DNA from: UMGS1933 sp045593405
GTDB lineage: Bacteria > Bacillota > Clostridia > TANB77 > CAG-508
Direction: 5' to 3'
Assembly: GCA_045593405.1 (NCBI GenBank)
Contig: JAZNWN010000015.1
Span: 177,049-241,048 of the forward strand
Length of the DNA: 64,000 bases
Shown here: positions 28,076 to 38,009 of the stretch, piece by piece
How positions within the stretch are numbered: the first letter of the stretch is position 1
How the letters are laid out: each line of letters begins with the position of its first letter
Position numbers and translations under genes: made by a program
The notes under the pieces: model-generated
Told to the model about the DNA's origin: nothing
The model's database searches: none
The model's input: only the letters and a program-made list of their open reading frames with translations

Positions 28076-31000
28076 TATTACGTATTTTTTTACTACAAAT
28101 GCTCCTGCTGCAATTACTGCAATCCCTGCTATAACCGCCATTATTATAGTATAATTTGTTTTTTCGTCTTCACCTGTTGCCACTCCTATTTGAATTCTTG
28201 CTGTGTCTGCTTCATCTTTCTCATGTGTTTTTCCTTTACGATGTTCATGGTCTATTATTTCCGCATTTCCAGGAGTTGAATCAAGTGTTCTTCTTCCTGC
28301 TGCATTTGTATAACTCATTACTTCTGCAATATAGTTTTCAAAACTTAGGTTTCCTGTAGATGATATTGGATTTTTTCCTAAAGTAATATTATAAATACGT
28401 ACCTCTCCATTATTCTCCATTTTTCCTGTTGCTTCAGTTGTTTTTAATATTGTTTTTATTGTAGCATCTTGCATAGTATAATCATCTCTTAAAATACGAT
28501 GTGTTTTATTTGAAAATGTTTCATCTACTGCTACATTTCCTCCACTTGTTATAAATCTTAAGTCATTATTTATGTAGTCTCTAATATTTGTAACCTCTGT
28601 TTTTACTTTTGCTCCATTTGTTCCACCTGCATAGTAACTATTTCCTACAGAGTTTCCTATTTGATCACTATATGTACCATTTTTCATAGATGTCTTTATT
28701 TCTCCTACTTTGTTTCCTAAAAATGTTATATACCCAGCTGTACTTGAATTATTATACTCTTCTGCTAAATCTGTACTTAGATAATCTGTCTCACCTGTAT
28801 TTTGCACAACTAATGTATATTCAAATTCAAGACTTGCACCATCTACTATAGTATTAATTTCTGTAGGAATTACCTCATATTGCCATACAGTACCAAGTAT
28901 TGTTATCATGTTATCTTTTACACCTTGAACTTTGTTACTATCAGCTGTATTATCAATGTACTCATCAACATCTATGTATGCGTTTACAAGTGTTTGACCA
29001 TTTGATGCAACTAATTTAAATCCTGTTATATATTTTTTAAGTTCTATTTTAGTTGCTGGTCTTTGCTCTAATCCTAAATTGATATTTGGTATTTCATTCA
29101 CATATGTTGTATTTATACCGTTTACAGTTGTTGTAGGGGTTGTGGTGTTATTAACATTTTCCGCATTCACATCTACAGCAATTTTTATTTTAGATGTCTC
29201 TGCACACATCCAAGTGTTTTTTAACACTTCATCTTTTAATAGTGTCTCTAAGCTGTCAGCAGTTATTTCTGTTATTCCGCATTCTGTTTTTAAAGTTTCT
29301 TTCTCAGTTTCGTTTAAGAATAAATTTATTAATCTTTCATCAGTTAATTCTGCAACAGTAATATAATCACTTTCATTTGTGCATCTACTATTAAATTCTT
29401 CAACCTTTTCTGTTTTTTCCTCATCTGTCAATTGTGAAAGTCTTCTATAATCTAATAGTTTTAATAATACACCCTTTTTAGCATCTATTTCTACTGAATA
29501 TGCCATTGTTTCTAATCTTCTTGCCTCATTATCTCTTGCTACTGATGCATCAGCAGTATATGAAGATGAATTATACCATTCTGATTTATAGTTTGTATCT
29601 GTAATTGATTTATAATCTTGACCATTGTATTTTATTACATTTCCTGTAACATTATAAGTTGCTCCATCACCATATATAAACCTTACAATATAGTCTCCTG
29701 GTATAAATCCTTTAAATTCATATGTTCCATCATTTTTTGTGTATGTATATTCCTCAAGAGCTGTTCCAGCTCCGTTTAGTCTTTTACCTTCTCCAGTTCC
29801 TGAAACAGTTTCTTGCCAAATGTACTCATATGTTTTTCCACCTACTGTTTTTAATTCTATCAACTGAACTATTACATCATTTATATTTTGGTTATTATCT
29901 TTATCAAATACTTTACCAGTTATTTTTCTTTCAGTATTTTCAGCAAGCTTTATTGTTAATCCTCCTGCTGTATCATTATCATCCTCTACTTGGTCACCTG
30001 TTAAAAAGTTTCCTGGTTGTGAGTCTGTATCAATTAAGCCTTCTGCTGTTGAATATGATGTAATTTCTGCTTTATTAGAATAGTCTCCTAGGTTAACAGC
30101 TTTATCAGTTTCGTTTACTTTAAATTCTAAATATAGTGTTTTTGTTTCTCCATCTGTCAATTCAAAAGGTTTATTAATTGTTATTATATTATTTGTAACA
30201 CTATAATCAGATGATGTTAAAGTGTTTTCACCATATGTTATTTTAGATGATGTGTATTTTTCGTCAAATCTATATAATACTTGTTTTACTGTAACATCAT
30301 TTTCAGTTTGATTTTGTAAGTTTAGCTCATATGTTACATATACATCTAATTCGTCACCAGTTTTCACTCCTGCTGGTGGATTTTCTCCATTTACATAGTT
30401 CTCTTCTGAAAATGCACTGTTACTTACATAATCTCTCATCCTATAATTATAGTCTGATGCATATAAATTTAGGTTATAATTTACATTTTGATTTGTTTGA
30501 GTTGCTCCTATTTCTATTGTATTGGCATCTTTATTATATGTATAGTTTGTAGTTTGTCCATTTATTTTTACTTCTGCATTATATACATCTGTTGAAAGAG
30601 CTATATCTGTTGCTCTTTTTATTAAACCTAAACTTAAACTAAAATCTTTTTCTTCTATTTTTATGTCTGTTTTTAATAATTCCTTTTTTGTTTGTGCATA
30701 CATTTTAAAATCTTCTTTTACTACTTCTTTATTTGTTATGCTATCATTTTCTTTTGTTATTAATGAAGATTTATTATCAGCATAAGTATATTCTAATGTA
30801 GTTCCATCATTTGATTTTCCATTTGTTATAGTATTAAATCTTCCATTAAATGTATTTCTAACATTATCTGTTTCAAATGCTTTTGAATCTCCACCAGTAA
30901 TTGTATCTTCATAATTTATACCATCATATACAAATTGCACATAGTAATAACCAATTTCATATTTTTCAAATTTATAATTTCCATTTTCATCTGTTTTAGT

Positions 31001-33202
31001 TTCTGCAATTTTGCTTGTTGTTTTATTAATTGGATCTTCATAATACAAATATACTACTATATCCTTCATTTTTGTTTCATTTTTTAAAAGCCCATCAGGG
31101 GTAACAGCTGGTTTTACTCCTGTATCTCCATCTTCCCACACAACTCCACTTATATCTATATCTTTTAGATAGTTTGTAAAAGTAAGCTGTTTATTTGCTA
31201 GATTTGTTTCTTCATATTTAACTATTTGTGCTGCTGGATTTTTATAATAAGTTGCTTCCTGCTCTTCTACTTTAAAGAAGTAAGGTTGCCCTTGGCTATT
31301 TACTCCTAATAATTCAGTAATTGATGCATTCCAAGTATTTCCATTTTTTGTCCATGCCACTTTATAATGTGTGTTTTTTGTAAGTTTTTCCCAATTGTTT
31401 TCATCTGTCCTTCTAAACACATTAAAATCAATTGCATTTGGTCTTAATTCATATGCATTGCTATAATCTTCCCAATTTTTTGTAACATCAATATCTACAT
31501 GTTTTAATTCATTAGTTATTGTAACTTGTCTATTTTCATCATTAGCACTTACTGATGTTCTTGAATATGTAACGTTATAATAATTTAGTGCTACTTCTTC
31601 TACTTTGAAATAATATATATCTCCATTACTATCTATTCTTTCTAAACCACTAATAAGTGTTGTCCAAGTATTTCCATTTTTTGTCCAATCAGACAAATTA
31701 TAATCAGTTCCACTTGTAAGCAGTTTCCAATTTGATTGGTTAGTCCTTCTGTATACATTTAAAGAAATATTACTTGGTCTTAATTGGTATTGATTATTAT
31801 AATCTTGCCACTCTTTTATTATTTCTATTGAAGCTCTTAATTGAATTTCCATATCTAGTTCAAGTTCATTTGATTTAGTTTCACTTGCAGTTTCTATTAT
31901 GTGTAATCCTTGAGAATGATAATATCCTTTCGGTAAGCTAGTTCCACAATCACTAACCTTTTCTCCCATATCTTTTCCACATGGAGACCATGCTGAGAAT
32001 TTATATATTTTTTTTAGCCAACCACCACCTTTTATTTTAGTAGCATATTCACCACCAATATCTGTATCAGTACTACCCACTCTATAAACATTTTTAACTT
32101 TTTCCGCAACTTCTTTTGTTTCTATTCCATCATATTTGTAATAATTACCATTTTTTATTAGTAAAGTTCCCACTCCAGCTGAAATAGCATCTGCCTCACT
32201 AGTCTTTGCATTAGTTGTTTTTGAACTACATGTCGAACAATAAACTATTTTTTCGCTTGCTTTGTAATATTCTCCTTTTATTGAATAAATAGTTGCTTTA
32301 TAATCAACAACATTTTCCTGTATTTTTATTGAAAGGCTACTAATTGTATTATCATTTGTTACAACATAAAGATTTTTATTATTATATGTATTTTCTCTAA
32401 CCTTATAATAACCATTAGTATTATCCCCAGATGTTATTTTTGAAGATGTTATAGGTGTATATGTACCATTTGTTTCTTTTATGCACAATTGTACATTATT
32501 ACTTATATTTGTATTATCTTCATCAAAAAATGCATAATTAAATCCGCCCCATTCATCTGATCTCGATGTACCTTCTCCTTTTTTATAAGAATATTCTACT
32601 TTTATTGGCCCATATATAACATTTGCACCAACCATTTCTGTTTTTGCATTAGTGCCTACAGTTACTACTACATCTTTTTCATCATCTAATTTGTATTTCT
32701 GATATGCAATAGCTATATGATATAAATCATTATACACACTATCACTTTCACCATTTATACAATACCATGCATATTGTCTTTCATCAGCAGTATTAATATC
32801 TCCATAAGAAGTATCATTTTTTACATATCCTGGTGCTGCTAATATATATGCTTTAGCATATTCATCTGATATATCATATGGTGTTGTTGTATCAAAAGTC
32901 TCTGGATTTCCAACCAACTCATATTGAGCTTCGCTACTCAAATACCAATAACGTTCTCTACATAGCAAATAAAAACTTTTATCTCTAACTTGATTACTTA
33001 TTCCTGTTAAATTACTTGTTTTTAGCCATTCTCTCATTTGAGCCGGAGTTGTACTCTCATAAACTGTTTCCGGTGTTTCATCCCACTGTCCTAAACTAGT
33101 GCTAGAATTAACATATTCATAATCATTAGCTCTAGAAGTTGTTATTCCAAAAACAGATAATATTAATAATATTAAAGCAAATATTTTAATAATTCTTTTC
33201 AT
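28070..33202 (-). CDS. Giant surface protein with Cna B-type and SdrD-like domains
   Basis: 1710 residues. A signal peptide (MKRIIKIFALILLILSVFG) leads into an N-terminal domain of ~430 residues, which has a CSTCSS cysteine cluster, then two tandem Cna_B-like modules (EIIKEWQDYNNQYQLRPSNI and VTKNWEDYSNAYELRPNAI). SdrD B-like calcium-fold modules follow (ISGVVWEDGDTGVKP...GNYKFEKYEIGYYYVQF and ITGKVFDKDNNQNIND...). A C-terminal membrane helix (YTIIMAVIAGIAVIAAGAFVV) ends in KKYVIK. There is no LPXTG. Together with the adjacent two giant proteins it suggests a cell-surface adhesion locus. Confidence 0.88.
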   Translation of the reverse strand: MKRIIKIFALILLILSVFGITTSRANDYEYVNSSTSLGQWDETPETVYESTTPAQMREWLKTSNLTGISNQVRDKSFYLLCRERYWYLSSEAQYELVGNPETFDTTTPYDISDEYAKAYILAAPGYVKNDTSYGDINTADERQYAWYCINGESDSVYNDLYHIAIAYQKYKLDDEKDVVVTVGTNAKTEMVGANVIYGPIKVEYSYKKGEGTSRSDEWGGFNYAFFDEDNTNISNNVQLCIKETNGTYTPITSSKITSGDNTNGYYKVRENTYNNKNLYVVTNDNTISSLSIKIQENVVDYKATIYSIKGEYYKASEKIVYCSTCSSKTTNAKTSEADAISAGVGTLLIKNGNYYKYDGIETKEVAEKVKNVYRVGSTDTDIGGEYATKIKGGGWLKKIYKFSAWSPCGKDMGEKVSDCGTSLPKGYYHSQGLHIIETASETKSNELELDMEIQLRASIEIIKEWQDYNNQYQLRPSNISLNVYRRTNQSNWKLLTSGTDYNLSDWTKNGNTWTTLISGLERIDSNGDIYYFKVEEVALNYYNVTYSRTSVSANDENRQVTITNELKHVDIDVTKNWEDYSNAYELRPNAIDFNVFRRTDENNWEKLTKNTHYKVAWTKNGNTWNASITELLGVNSQGQPYFFKVEEQEATYYKNPAAQIVKYEETNLANKQLTFTNYLKDIDISGVVWEDGDTGVKPAVTPDGLLKNETKMKDIVVYLYYEDPINKTTSKIAETKTDENGNYKFEKYEIGYYYVQFVYDGINYEDTITGGDSKAFETDNVRNTFNGRFNTITNGKSNDGTTLEYTYADNKSSLITKENDSITNKEVVKEDFKMYAQTKKELLKTDIKIEEKDFSLSLGLIKRATDIALSTDVYNAEVKINGQTTNYTYNKDANTIEIGATQTNQNVNYNLNLYASDYNYRMRDYVSNSAFSEENYVNGENPPAGVKTGDELDVYVTYELNLQNQTENDVTVKQVLYRFDEKYTSSKITYGENTLTSSDYSVTNNIITINKPFELTDGETKTLYLEFKVNETDKAVNLGDYSNKAEITSYSTAEGLIDTDSQPGNFLTGDQVEDDNDTAGGLTIKLAENTERKITGKVFDKDNNQNINDVIVQLIELKTVGGKTYEYIWQETVSGTGEGKRLNGAGTALEEYTYTKNDGTYEFKGFIPGDYIVRFIYGDGATYNVTGNVIKYNGQDYKSITDTNYKSEWYNSSSYTADASVARDNEARRLETMAYSVEIDAKKGVLLKLLDYRRLSQLTDEEKTEKVEEFNSRCTNESDYITVAELTDERLINLFLNETEKETLKTECGITEITADSLETLLKDEVLKNTWMCAETSKIKIAVDVNAENVNNTTTPTTTVNGINTTYVNEIPNINLGLEQRPATKIELKKYITGFKLVASNGQTLVNAYIDVDEYIDNTADSNKVQGVKDNMITILGTVWQYEVIPTEINTIVDGASLEFEYTLVVQNTGETDYLSTDLAEEYNNSSTAGYITFLGNKVGEIKTSMKNGTYSDQIGNSVGNSYYAGGTNGAKVKTEVTNIRDYINNDLRFITSGGNVAVDETFSNKTHRILRDDYTMQDATIKTILKTTEATGKMENNGEVRIYNITLGKNPISSTGNLSFENYIAEVMSYTNAAGRRTLDSTPGNAEIIDHEHRKGKTHEKDEADTARIQIGVATGEDEKTNYTIIMAVIAGIAVIAAGAFVVKKYVIK

Positions 33203-33203
33203 T

Positions 33204-36200
33204 TTAACAACCTCCTTTTTTAATTAAAGCTACTTTTTTTACCTTATAAAAACCTATTCCTAATATTGTAATTACTACTATAAATAATGTTATATAAAGA
33301 ATAATTGTACCTGTACTTGTGGCAACAAGTACCTCTACTTTGCTCATGTCATTTTGTCCTTCTAATTTATCTCCTGGTATTGAGTTTATATCTTCTACAT
33401 TTTCTTCATTTGAAGCTTCATAAATTTCTACTATATTTGTTATATTTCCTGTACTTTCATTTGTCATTTGTTTTTCTAATATAATTTTTAATTCTGCTGT
33501 TTCGCCTGAATTTAATAATTTTTCTATTAAAGCCACTGAGTAAATATTTCCGTCATCACCTAAATACCAATCTTTGTTTAATTCTGGATTAAATGTTAAT
33601 CCTTCTGGTAAGTAGTTTACAATTTTTCTTGCATAACCTGGTATTGTTCCATTATTTTTTACTACAATTTTATACTCAAGAGTTATTTTACTTCCATTCA
33701 TATATTTTGAATGTATTTCAACTTTTGCAAAATTAGTATTTGTATAATCATATGTTGTTGTTCCTTGAGTGTTTGTTACAGTTACCTTATTTAAATATTG
33801 TGTTAAACTCAAATCAAATCCATCAATTATTTCATCTGGATTCTCTGGATTATTTGGTCCACTTGGATTGTCTGAATCTTCCGGATTATTTGGTCCACTT
33901 GGATTGTCTGGGCTTTCTGGATTATTTGGTCCACTTGGATTGTCTGGATTTCCCGGATTATTTGGTCCACTTGGATTGTCTGGGCTTTCTGGATTATTTG
34001 GTCCACTTGGATTGTCTGGGCTTTCTGGATTATTTGGTCCACTTGGATTGTCTGGATTTTCTGGATTATTTGGTCCACTTGGATTGTCTGGATTTTCTGG
34101 ATTATTTGGTCCACTTGGATTATTTGGATTTTCCGGATTGTTTGGTTCACTTGGATTTTCTTCTTCATTTTGCTCAGGTCTATTTACAATTTGAGTTGTC
34201 CATATTATTTCTTCATCATTTACATTTCCATAAATATTTAATTGTTTTGTTTCTTCTATATCTTCTATTGTTCCAATTAATTTTAAATAATGTGTTTTTC
34301 CTGCTGGTATTTCTAATATATTTACTTCAAAATTATTGCTTAATGTACTTTCTGTTTTAAATTCTTGTTCTCCTGCATCATTAATAATGTACTGTTCATA
34401 AACACTTGTATAAATCTCTTCTGGTAAGTTTATTTTAACATTTATATCCTTTAATGTGGCTGAACCTACGTTTTCTATTTTTAACGATAAAACAATTTCT
34501 TCATTTTCATTTATTTGCTCTGTTAAATTATCTACCTCAACATTTAATTTCTCTACTAATATTTTATTTATTACTTCAGCTTCATCTAGTACAACTTGAT
34601 TCTTTTCTATTTTTGCAGTATTTTTCAATTCTATGTTATCAACATCAATATTATTTGCTACAACTACTATTTTAAAAACTTTAGAACTTGCTCTTGTAAC
34701 TGTTTCTGTTTTAGATGTCACTTCGTTTTGAACTTCTTCCTTTACTGCAGCATCCATTTTTTCTATATTCATTTTTATTGTTCTTGTTTCTTCATTATAT
34801 TCATAATTTACCGCTTCATTATCCTCATTTACTACATTTTGTAGAGTTACTCCTTTTGGTAATGTCTCAGTTAATACTAAATTCGTTACTTCTTCTAATG
34901 TGAAATTATATAATTGTAATGTATATTCTAATGTTTCACCCAATTCTACTAGTTGCTCTGTGGAAGATTTCATCTCTAAATAAACATCTATGTAATCACT
35001 TACTTCTTCAGATATTTCTTCTTTATCTTCATTACCTAATACTAATGATATCTCTACTTCATCTGTATCAAAGCTTGCTCCATTTTCGTATGTTGTAACA
35101 GTATCATTTTGATAATATATTTTTGTTGTTTCATTTACTTCTGTTTCATCTGCACTTACATTTACTTCTAATTTTATATTTATTAGTGTATTACCATTTT
35201 GTATAGTTTCTACAGTTTGTTCTCCAATAAGAGTTACTACTACATATTTCTTTCCTAAAACTGTTGTTGTAAATACTTTTTTATTTGTAAATGCTCCACC
35301 ATCATTATTTACTGTAAATTCACTATTAGCAGTATTTATTGTTTCTACACTTGATGGCAATTCTATTAAGAACATTGGATTTACAAATAATTCAGATTTT
35401 TCAGTAGTTGTATCTAAAGTTATTGTATAATTTGCTGTATTTGCTTCTCCAACTACCCACTCAGTATTATCTACTTCTAGACTTGCTCTTGTTACTGTAT
35501 CTTTAAAATCAATAACACTTTGAACTGTTTTTTCTTCATTTACTATATATTTTACATTTTCCTGTAAATAACTTAAATTTTCTATATCACTTACATTCAA
35601 AATAGATTTTGTATTTTTTATTACAAAATCTGAAATATCAATATTTACACTGCTTTGTGGTACAATATCAATAAATTCTATTTTTAAACTTGCAACATCT
35701 ATTGAATACTCTATAATTACTTCATCAGATACAATTGACAATTCTGATCTTAATTCTTGTTCTTCAGCCTCTTCATAGTATTGTTTTTCAGACTCTTCAT
35801 TTGTCAATTTATCTTTTATAATTGTTATTAATTCCTTATTAGTTTCTTTATCTGTTATTACTAATTTACCTGTTTCTCCAAGTAAAACTTCTAAATCTTC
35901 TTTATTTAAAATTGTTTTAATATACTTTAAAGATACATCTTCATTTTCTTGTTCATCTATATTATAAAATTTATTTGATATATCTTCTATTGTAATATTT
36001 GTTGCATTATCTCTATAGCTTAAATCCAAATTTAATGTTTCTATATAATCTACTTTTCCACTTTCTATTGTTGTTTTGTGGATATCTTTATTTCCTATAT
36101 TTAATAATGATAATTCTTTTTCAACATTTATGTCTTCAAAATTATTTTGGGCATATTCATTTACCAAAATTTCTTCTTCATAAATTTTTAATTCAACTTT

Positions 36201-36707
36201 CTCTAGGGGTTGTTCTATTGTTTCTATTTCACTATTTGGGAATACATATGTTACTAATAATTTATCAAGTCCTTTATCTTTAGATTCTAACGTTTCATTT
36301 TCATTTACTAAAGAGATAACCAATTTTCCTGTTTCTGATATTGCCCATGTTCCTGATGTATAAGTATTTTTATTTAGTTCAGTAACTTTTACATCCTCTA
36401 AAGCTTCTTCTATAATGTCTGTACTTAGTGTAACTGTTACTTCTTTTATTGGATATTCTTCAGATTCAATTCCTATCTCAACAGCTACTTGAATTACTCT
36501 TTTTTGTTCTCCATTTACTTCACATACCTTATTCATAACTAGCTTTTGATTAGCTACAACTAAAGTTTCTTCTCCTTCTTCTAGAGCGTATGAAATTAAA
36601 CCCTGCATTATGTGATTTCCAATTAAAACAAAATTTGCATAAGTTAGGGTTATTATTAAAAATACTATTATTACTTTCTTTAGTGTCGAATTCAGACTAT
36701 TAAACAT
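33204..36707 (-). CDS. Large surface protein with Pro/Asn/Gly-rich repeat spacer
   Basis: 1167 residues from the ATG at 36705-36707, which follows GGAGG; the open frame extends 31 codons further without a better site. A membrane or signal segment (VIIVFLIITLTYANFVLIG) leads into a ~550-residue beta-rich region and a DUF11-like segment (LGETLEYTLQLYNFTLEEVTNL). Then come about nine 12-residue PNNPENPDNPSG repeats, another DUF11-like domain starting FDLSLTQYLNKVTVT, and a final membrane helix (TGTIILYITLFIVVITILGIGF). It ends 2 bases before the next giant gene starts, so the two are surely co-transcribed. Confidence 0.85.
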   Translation of the reverse strand: MFNSLNSTLKKVIIVFLIITLTYANFVLIGNHIMQGLISYALEEGEETLVVANQKLVMNKVCEVNGEQKRVIQVAVEIGIESEEYPIKEVTVTLSTDIIEEALEDVKVTELNKNTYTSGTWAISETGKLVISLVNENETLESKDKGLDKLLVTYVFPNSEIETIEQPLEKVELKIYEEEILVNEYAQNNFEDINVEKELSLLNIGNKDIHKTTIESGKVDYIETLNLDLSYRDNATNITIEDISNKFYNIDEQENEDVSLKYIKTILNKEDLEVLLGETGKLVITDKETNKELITIIKDKLTNEESEKQYYEEAEEQELRSELSIVSDEVIIEYSIDVASLKIEFIDIVPQSSVNIDISDFVIKNTKSILNVSDIENLSYLQENVKYIVNEEKTVQSVIDFKDTVTRASLEVDNTEWVVGEANTANYTITLDTTTEKSELFVNPMFLIELPSSVETINTANSEFTVNNDGGAFTNKKVFTTTVLGKKYVVVTLIGEQTVETIQNGNTLINIKLEVNVSADETEVNETTKIYYQNDTVTTYENGASFDTDEVEISLVLGNEDKEEISEEVSDYIDVYLEMKSSTEQLVELGETLEYTLQLYNFTLEEVTNLVLTETLPKGVTLQNVVNEDNEAVNYEYNEETRTIKMNIEKMDAAVKEEVQNEVTSKTETVTRASSKVFKIVVVANNIDVDNIELKNTAKIEKNQVVLDEAEVINKILVEKLNVEVDNLTEQINENEEIVLSLKIENVGSATLKDINVKINLPEEIYTSVYEQYIINDAGEQEFKTESTLSNNFEVNILEIPAGKTHYLKLIGTIEDIEETKQLNIYGNVNDEEIIWTTQIVNRPEQNEEENPSEPNNPENPNNPSGPNNPENPDNPSGPNNPENPDNPSGPNNPESPDNPSGPNNPESPDNPSGPNNPGNPDNPSGPNNPESPDNPSGPNNPEDSDNPSGPNNPENPDEIIDGFDLSLTQYLNKVTVTNTQGTTTYDYTNTNFAKVEIHSKYMNGSKITLEYKIVVKNNGTIPGYARKIVNYLPEGLTFNPELNKDWYLGDDGNIYSVALIEKLLNSGETAELKIILEKQMTNESTGNITNIVEIYEASNEENVEDINSIPGDKLEGQNDMSKVEVLVATSTGTIILYITLFIVVITILGIGFYKVKKVALIKKGGC
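33836..34160 (-). repeat. 36-bp tandem repeats encoding PNNPENPDNPSG
   Basis: About nine copies of a 36-base unit with small variants (N/S/G/D at one position) form a stiff proline-rich stalk in the surface protein. Near-identical units make copy-number change by slippage likely. Confidence 0.9.
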
Positions 36708-36916
36708 ACTATTCCTCCCATTTTTAGTTAATATAATATTAAATATATTTTTATTTGTTGTCAATATATATTTTTTTACAGTTTTTTGCAAAATTTTCAA
36801 CTCCTTACGGAAGATATTTCCCTGAGTTCTTATTGCAAAAATTACATTTTTATGACATTTTACACTACTATTTATTATTATACTCGCTTATGTAAACTTT
36901 TTCAAGATTTTTCGTT

Positions 36917-36956
36917 AAAAAAAAGAGGGTTTTTTATTTATTTTCCCCCTTTTTTC
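36917..36956. terminator. Probable terminator between the SDR and surface protein genes
   Basis: AAAAAAGAGGG, AT-rich loop, CCCCCTTTTTT. The match is imperfect in the middle. Confidence 0.5.
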
Positions 36957-36963
36957 GACATTT

Positions 36964-37710
36964 TTATTTGTTTCTTTTTTTCTGAATTCCATATGCAACT
37001 TTTGCAAGTATTTTATCTGGTACAAATTTACACAAAAATCTAGCACATTTTATTTTTAAACTTGGTACTATTATTTTTTTACCAGATAACATTTTATCTA
37101 TAGCATATTTTGCAACAAATTCACTTGATATAGATTTTGTTTTAAATTGCACTCCTGCTCTTGATAAAAAGTCTGTTGCTATAGGACCTGGACATAATAC
37201 ACTTAATTTAACTTTTGATTTTTGTCTATTTAATTCTTCTTGTATACTCTGAGTTAGTCTTAGTACATATGCTTTTGTAGAATAATATGTTGCCATCAGT
37301 GGTCCTGGCAAAAAACCAGCTATTGATGCAACATTTAAAATATACCCACTATCTTTCTTTACCATATCTGATAAAAATAATTTTGTTAATGTATGTACCG
37401 CAATAATATTTGTTTTTATCATTTCTAATTCTGTATCTAAATTTGTTTCTGTGAATTTTCCAAAAGTTCCAAATCCTGCGTTATTTATTAATATATCTAC
37501 ATCTTTTACTTTATTATACAAAGTTATACAATTTTCTTCGGATGCTAAATCCATTATAATTATTTCTACATTTGTTTTTATTTCAGTTTTTACTTCTTCT
37601 AATCTTTCCTTATTTCTAGCAACTAAAATTAAATCAAAGCCTTTGTCCCCTAAATATTTTGCCATATCTCTTCCTATCCCTGATGAAGCTCCTGTAATTA
37701 GTGCCTTCAT
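36964..37710 (-). CDS. Short-chain dehydrogenase/reductase family protein
   Basis: NAD(P)-dependent oxidoreductase of about 248 residues. The cofactor motif is MKALITGASSGIGRDMAKYL, followed by NNAGFG, then the catalytic YYSTKAYVLRLT with Tyr and Lys, and PGPIATDF. The substrate cannot be predicted. I take the ATG at 37708-37710 behind GGGGGG. The gene carries its own transcription unit between the surface locus and leuS. Confidence 0.92.
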   Translation of the reverse strand: MKALITGASSGIGRDMAKYLGDKGFDLILVARNKERLEEVKTEIKTNVEIIIMDLASEENCITLYNKVKDVDILINNAGFGTFGKFTETNLDTELEMIKTNIIAVHTLTKLFLSDMVKKDSGYILNVASIAGFLPGPLMATYYSTKAYVLRLTQSIQEELNRQKSKVKLSVLCPGPIATDFLSRAGVQFKTKSISSEFVAKYAIDKMLSGKKIIVPSLKIKCARFLCKFVPDKILAKVAYGIQKKRNK

Positions 37711-37759
37711 AAACAATCCCCCCTTGTTTTCCCTATTATAACAGAAATTTTTAATTATG

Positions 37760-37939
37760 CAAATAATAATTTGTATGGTAAAAACCCACGGCGTAATTTG
37801 TAGGGGCGGAGTTCCATCTCCGCCCGTTCAAAAAAATTATTGATTTAAGGGCAGGGGTGGAAGCCTGCCCCTACATTTTTATAATATATTTTCTAAATAC
37901 AAAATTCCAAACACAAAACACATAAATTATTATTTATTT
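37760..37939. mobile_element. ~180-bp MITE-like element (family C), copy 3
   Basis: Starts AAATAATAATTTGTATGG and ends CATAAATTATTATTT; internal sequence matches copy 1 nearly throughout, in the same orientation. It lies directly upstream of leuS. Confidence 0.8.
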
Positions 37940-38009
37940 CTGTAAATTACTTTATTTTCTTTAATTTTTGTTATATAATGTTATGCATTATTAGGGAGGG
38001 ATAACTTTT

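Noticed and set aside
33827..34168. Alternative-frame proteins in the repeat stalk (both strands stay open)
   Set aside because: The 36-bp unit has no stop in several frames, so these open frames are a by-product of the repeat.
37940..38009. T-box leader upstream of leuS
   Set aside because: The gap is too short and shows no T-box sequence or antiterminator.
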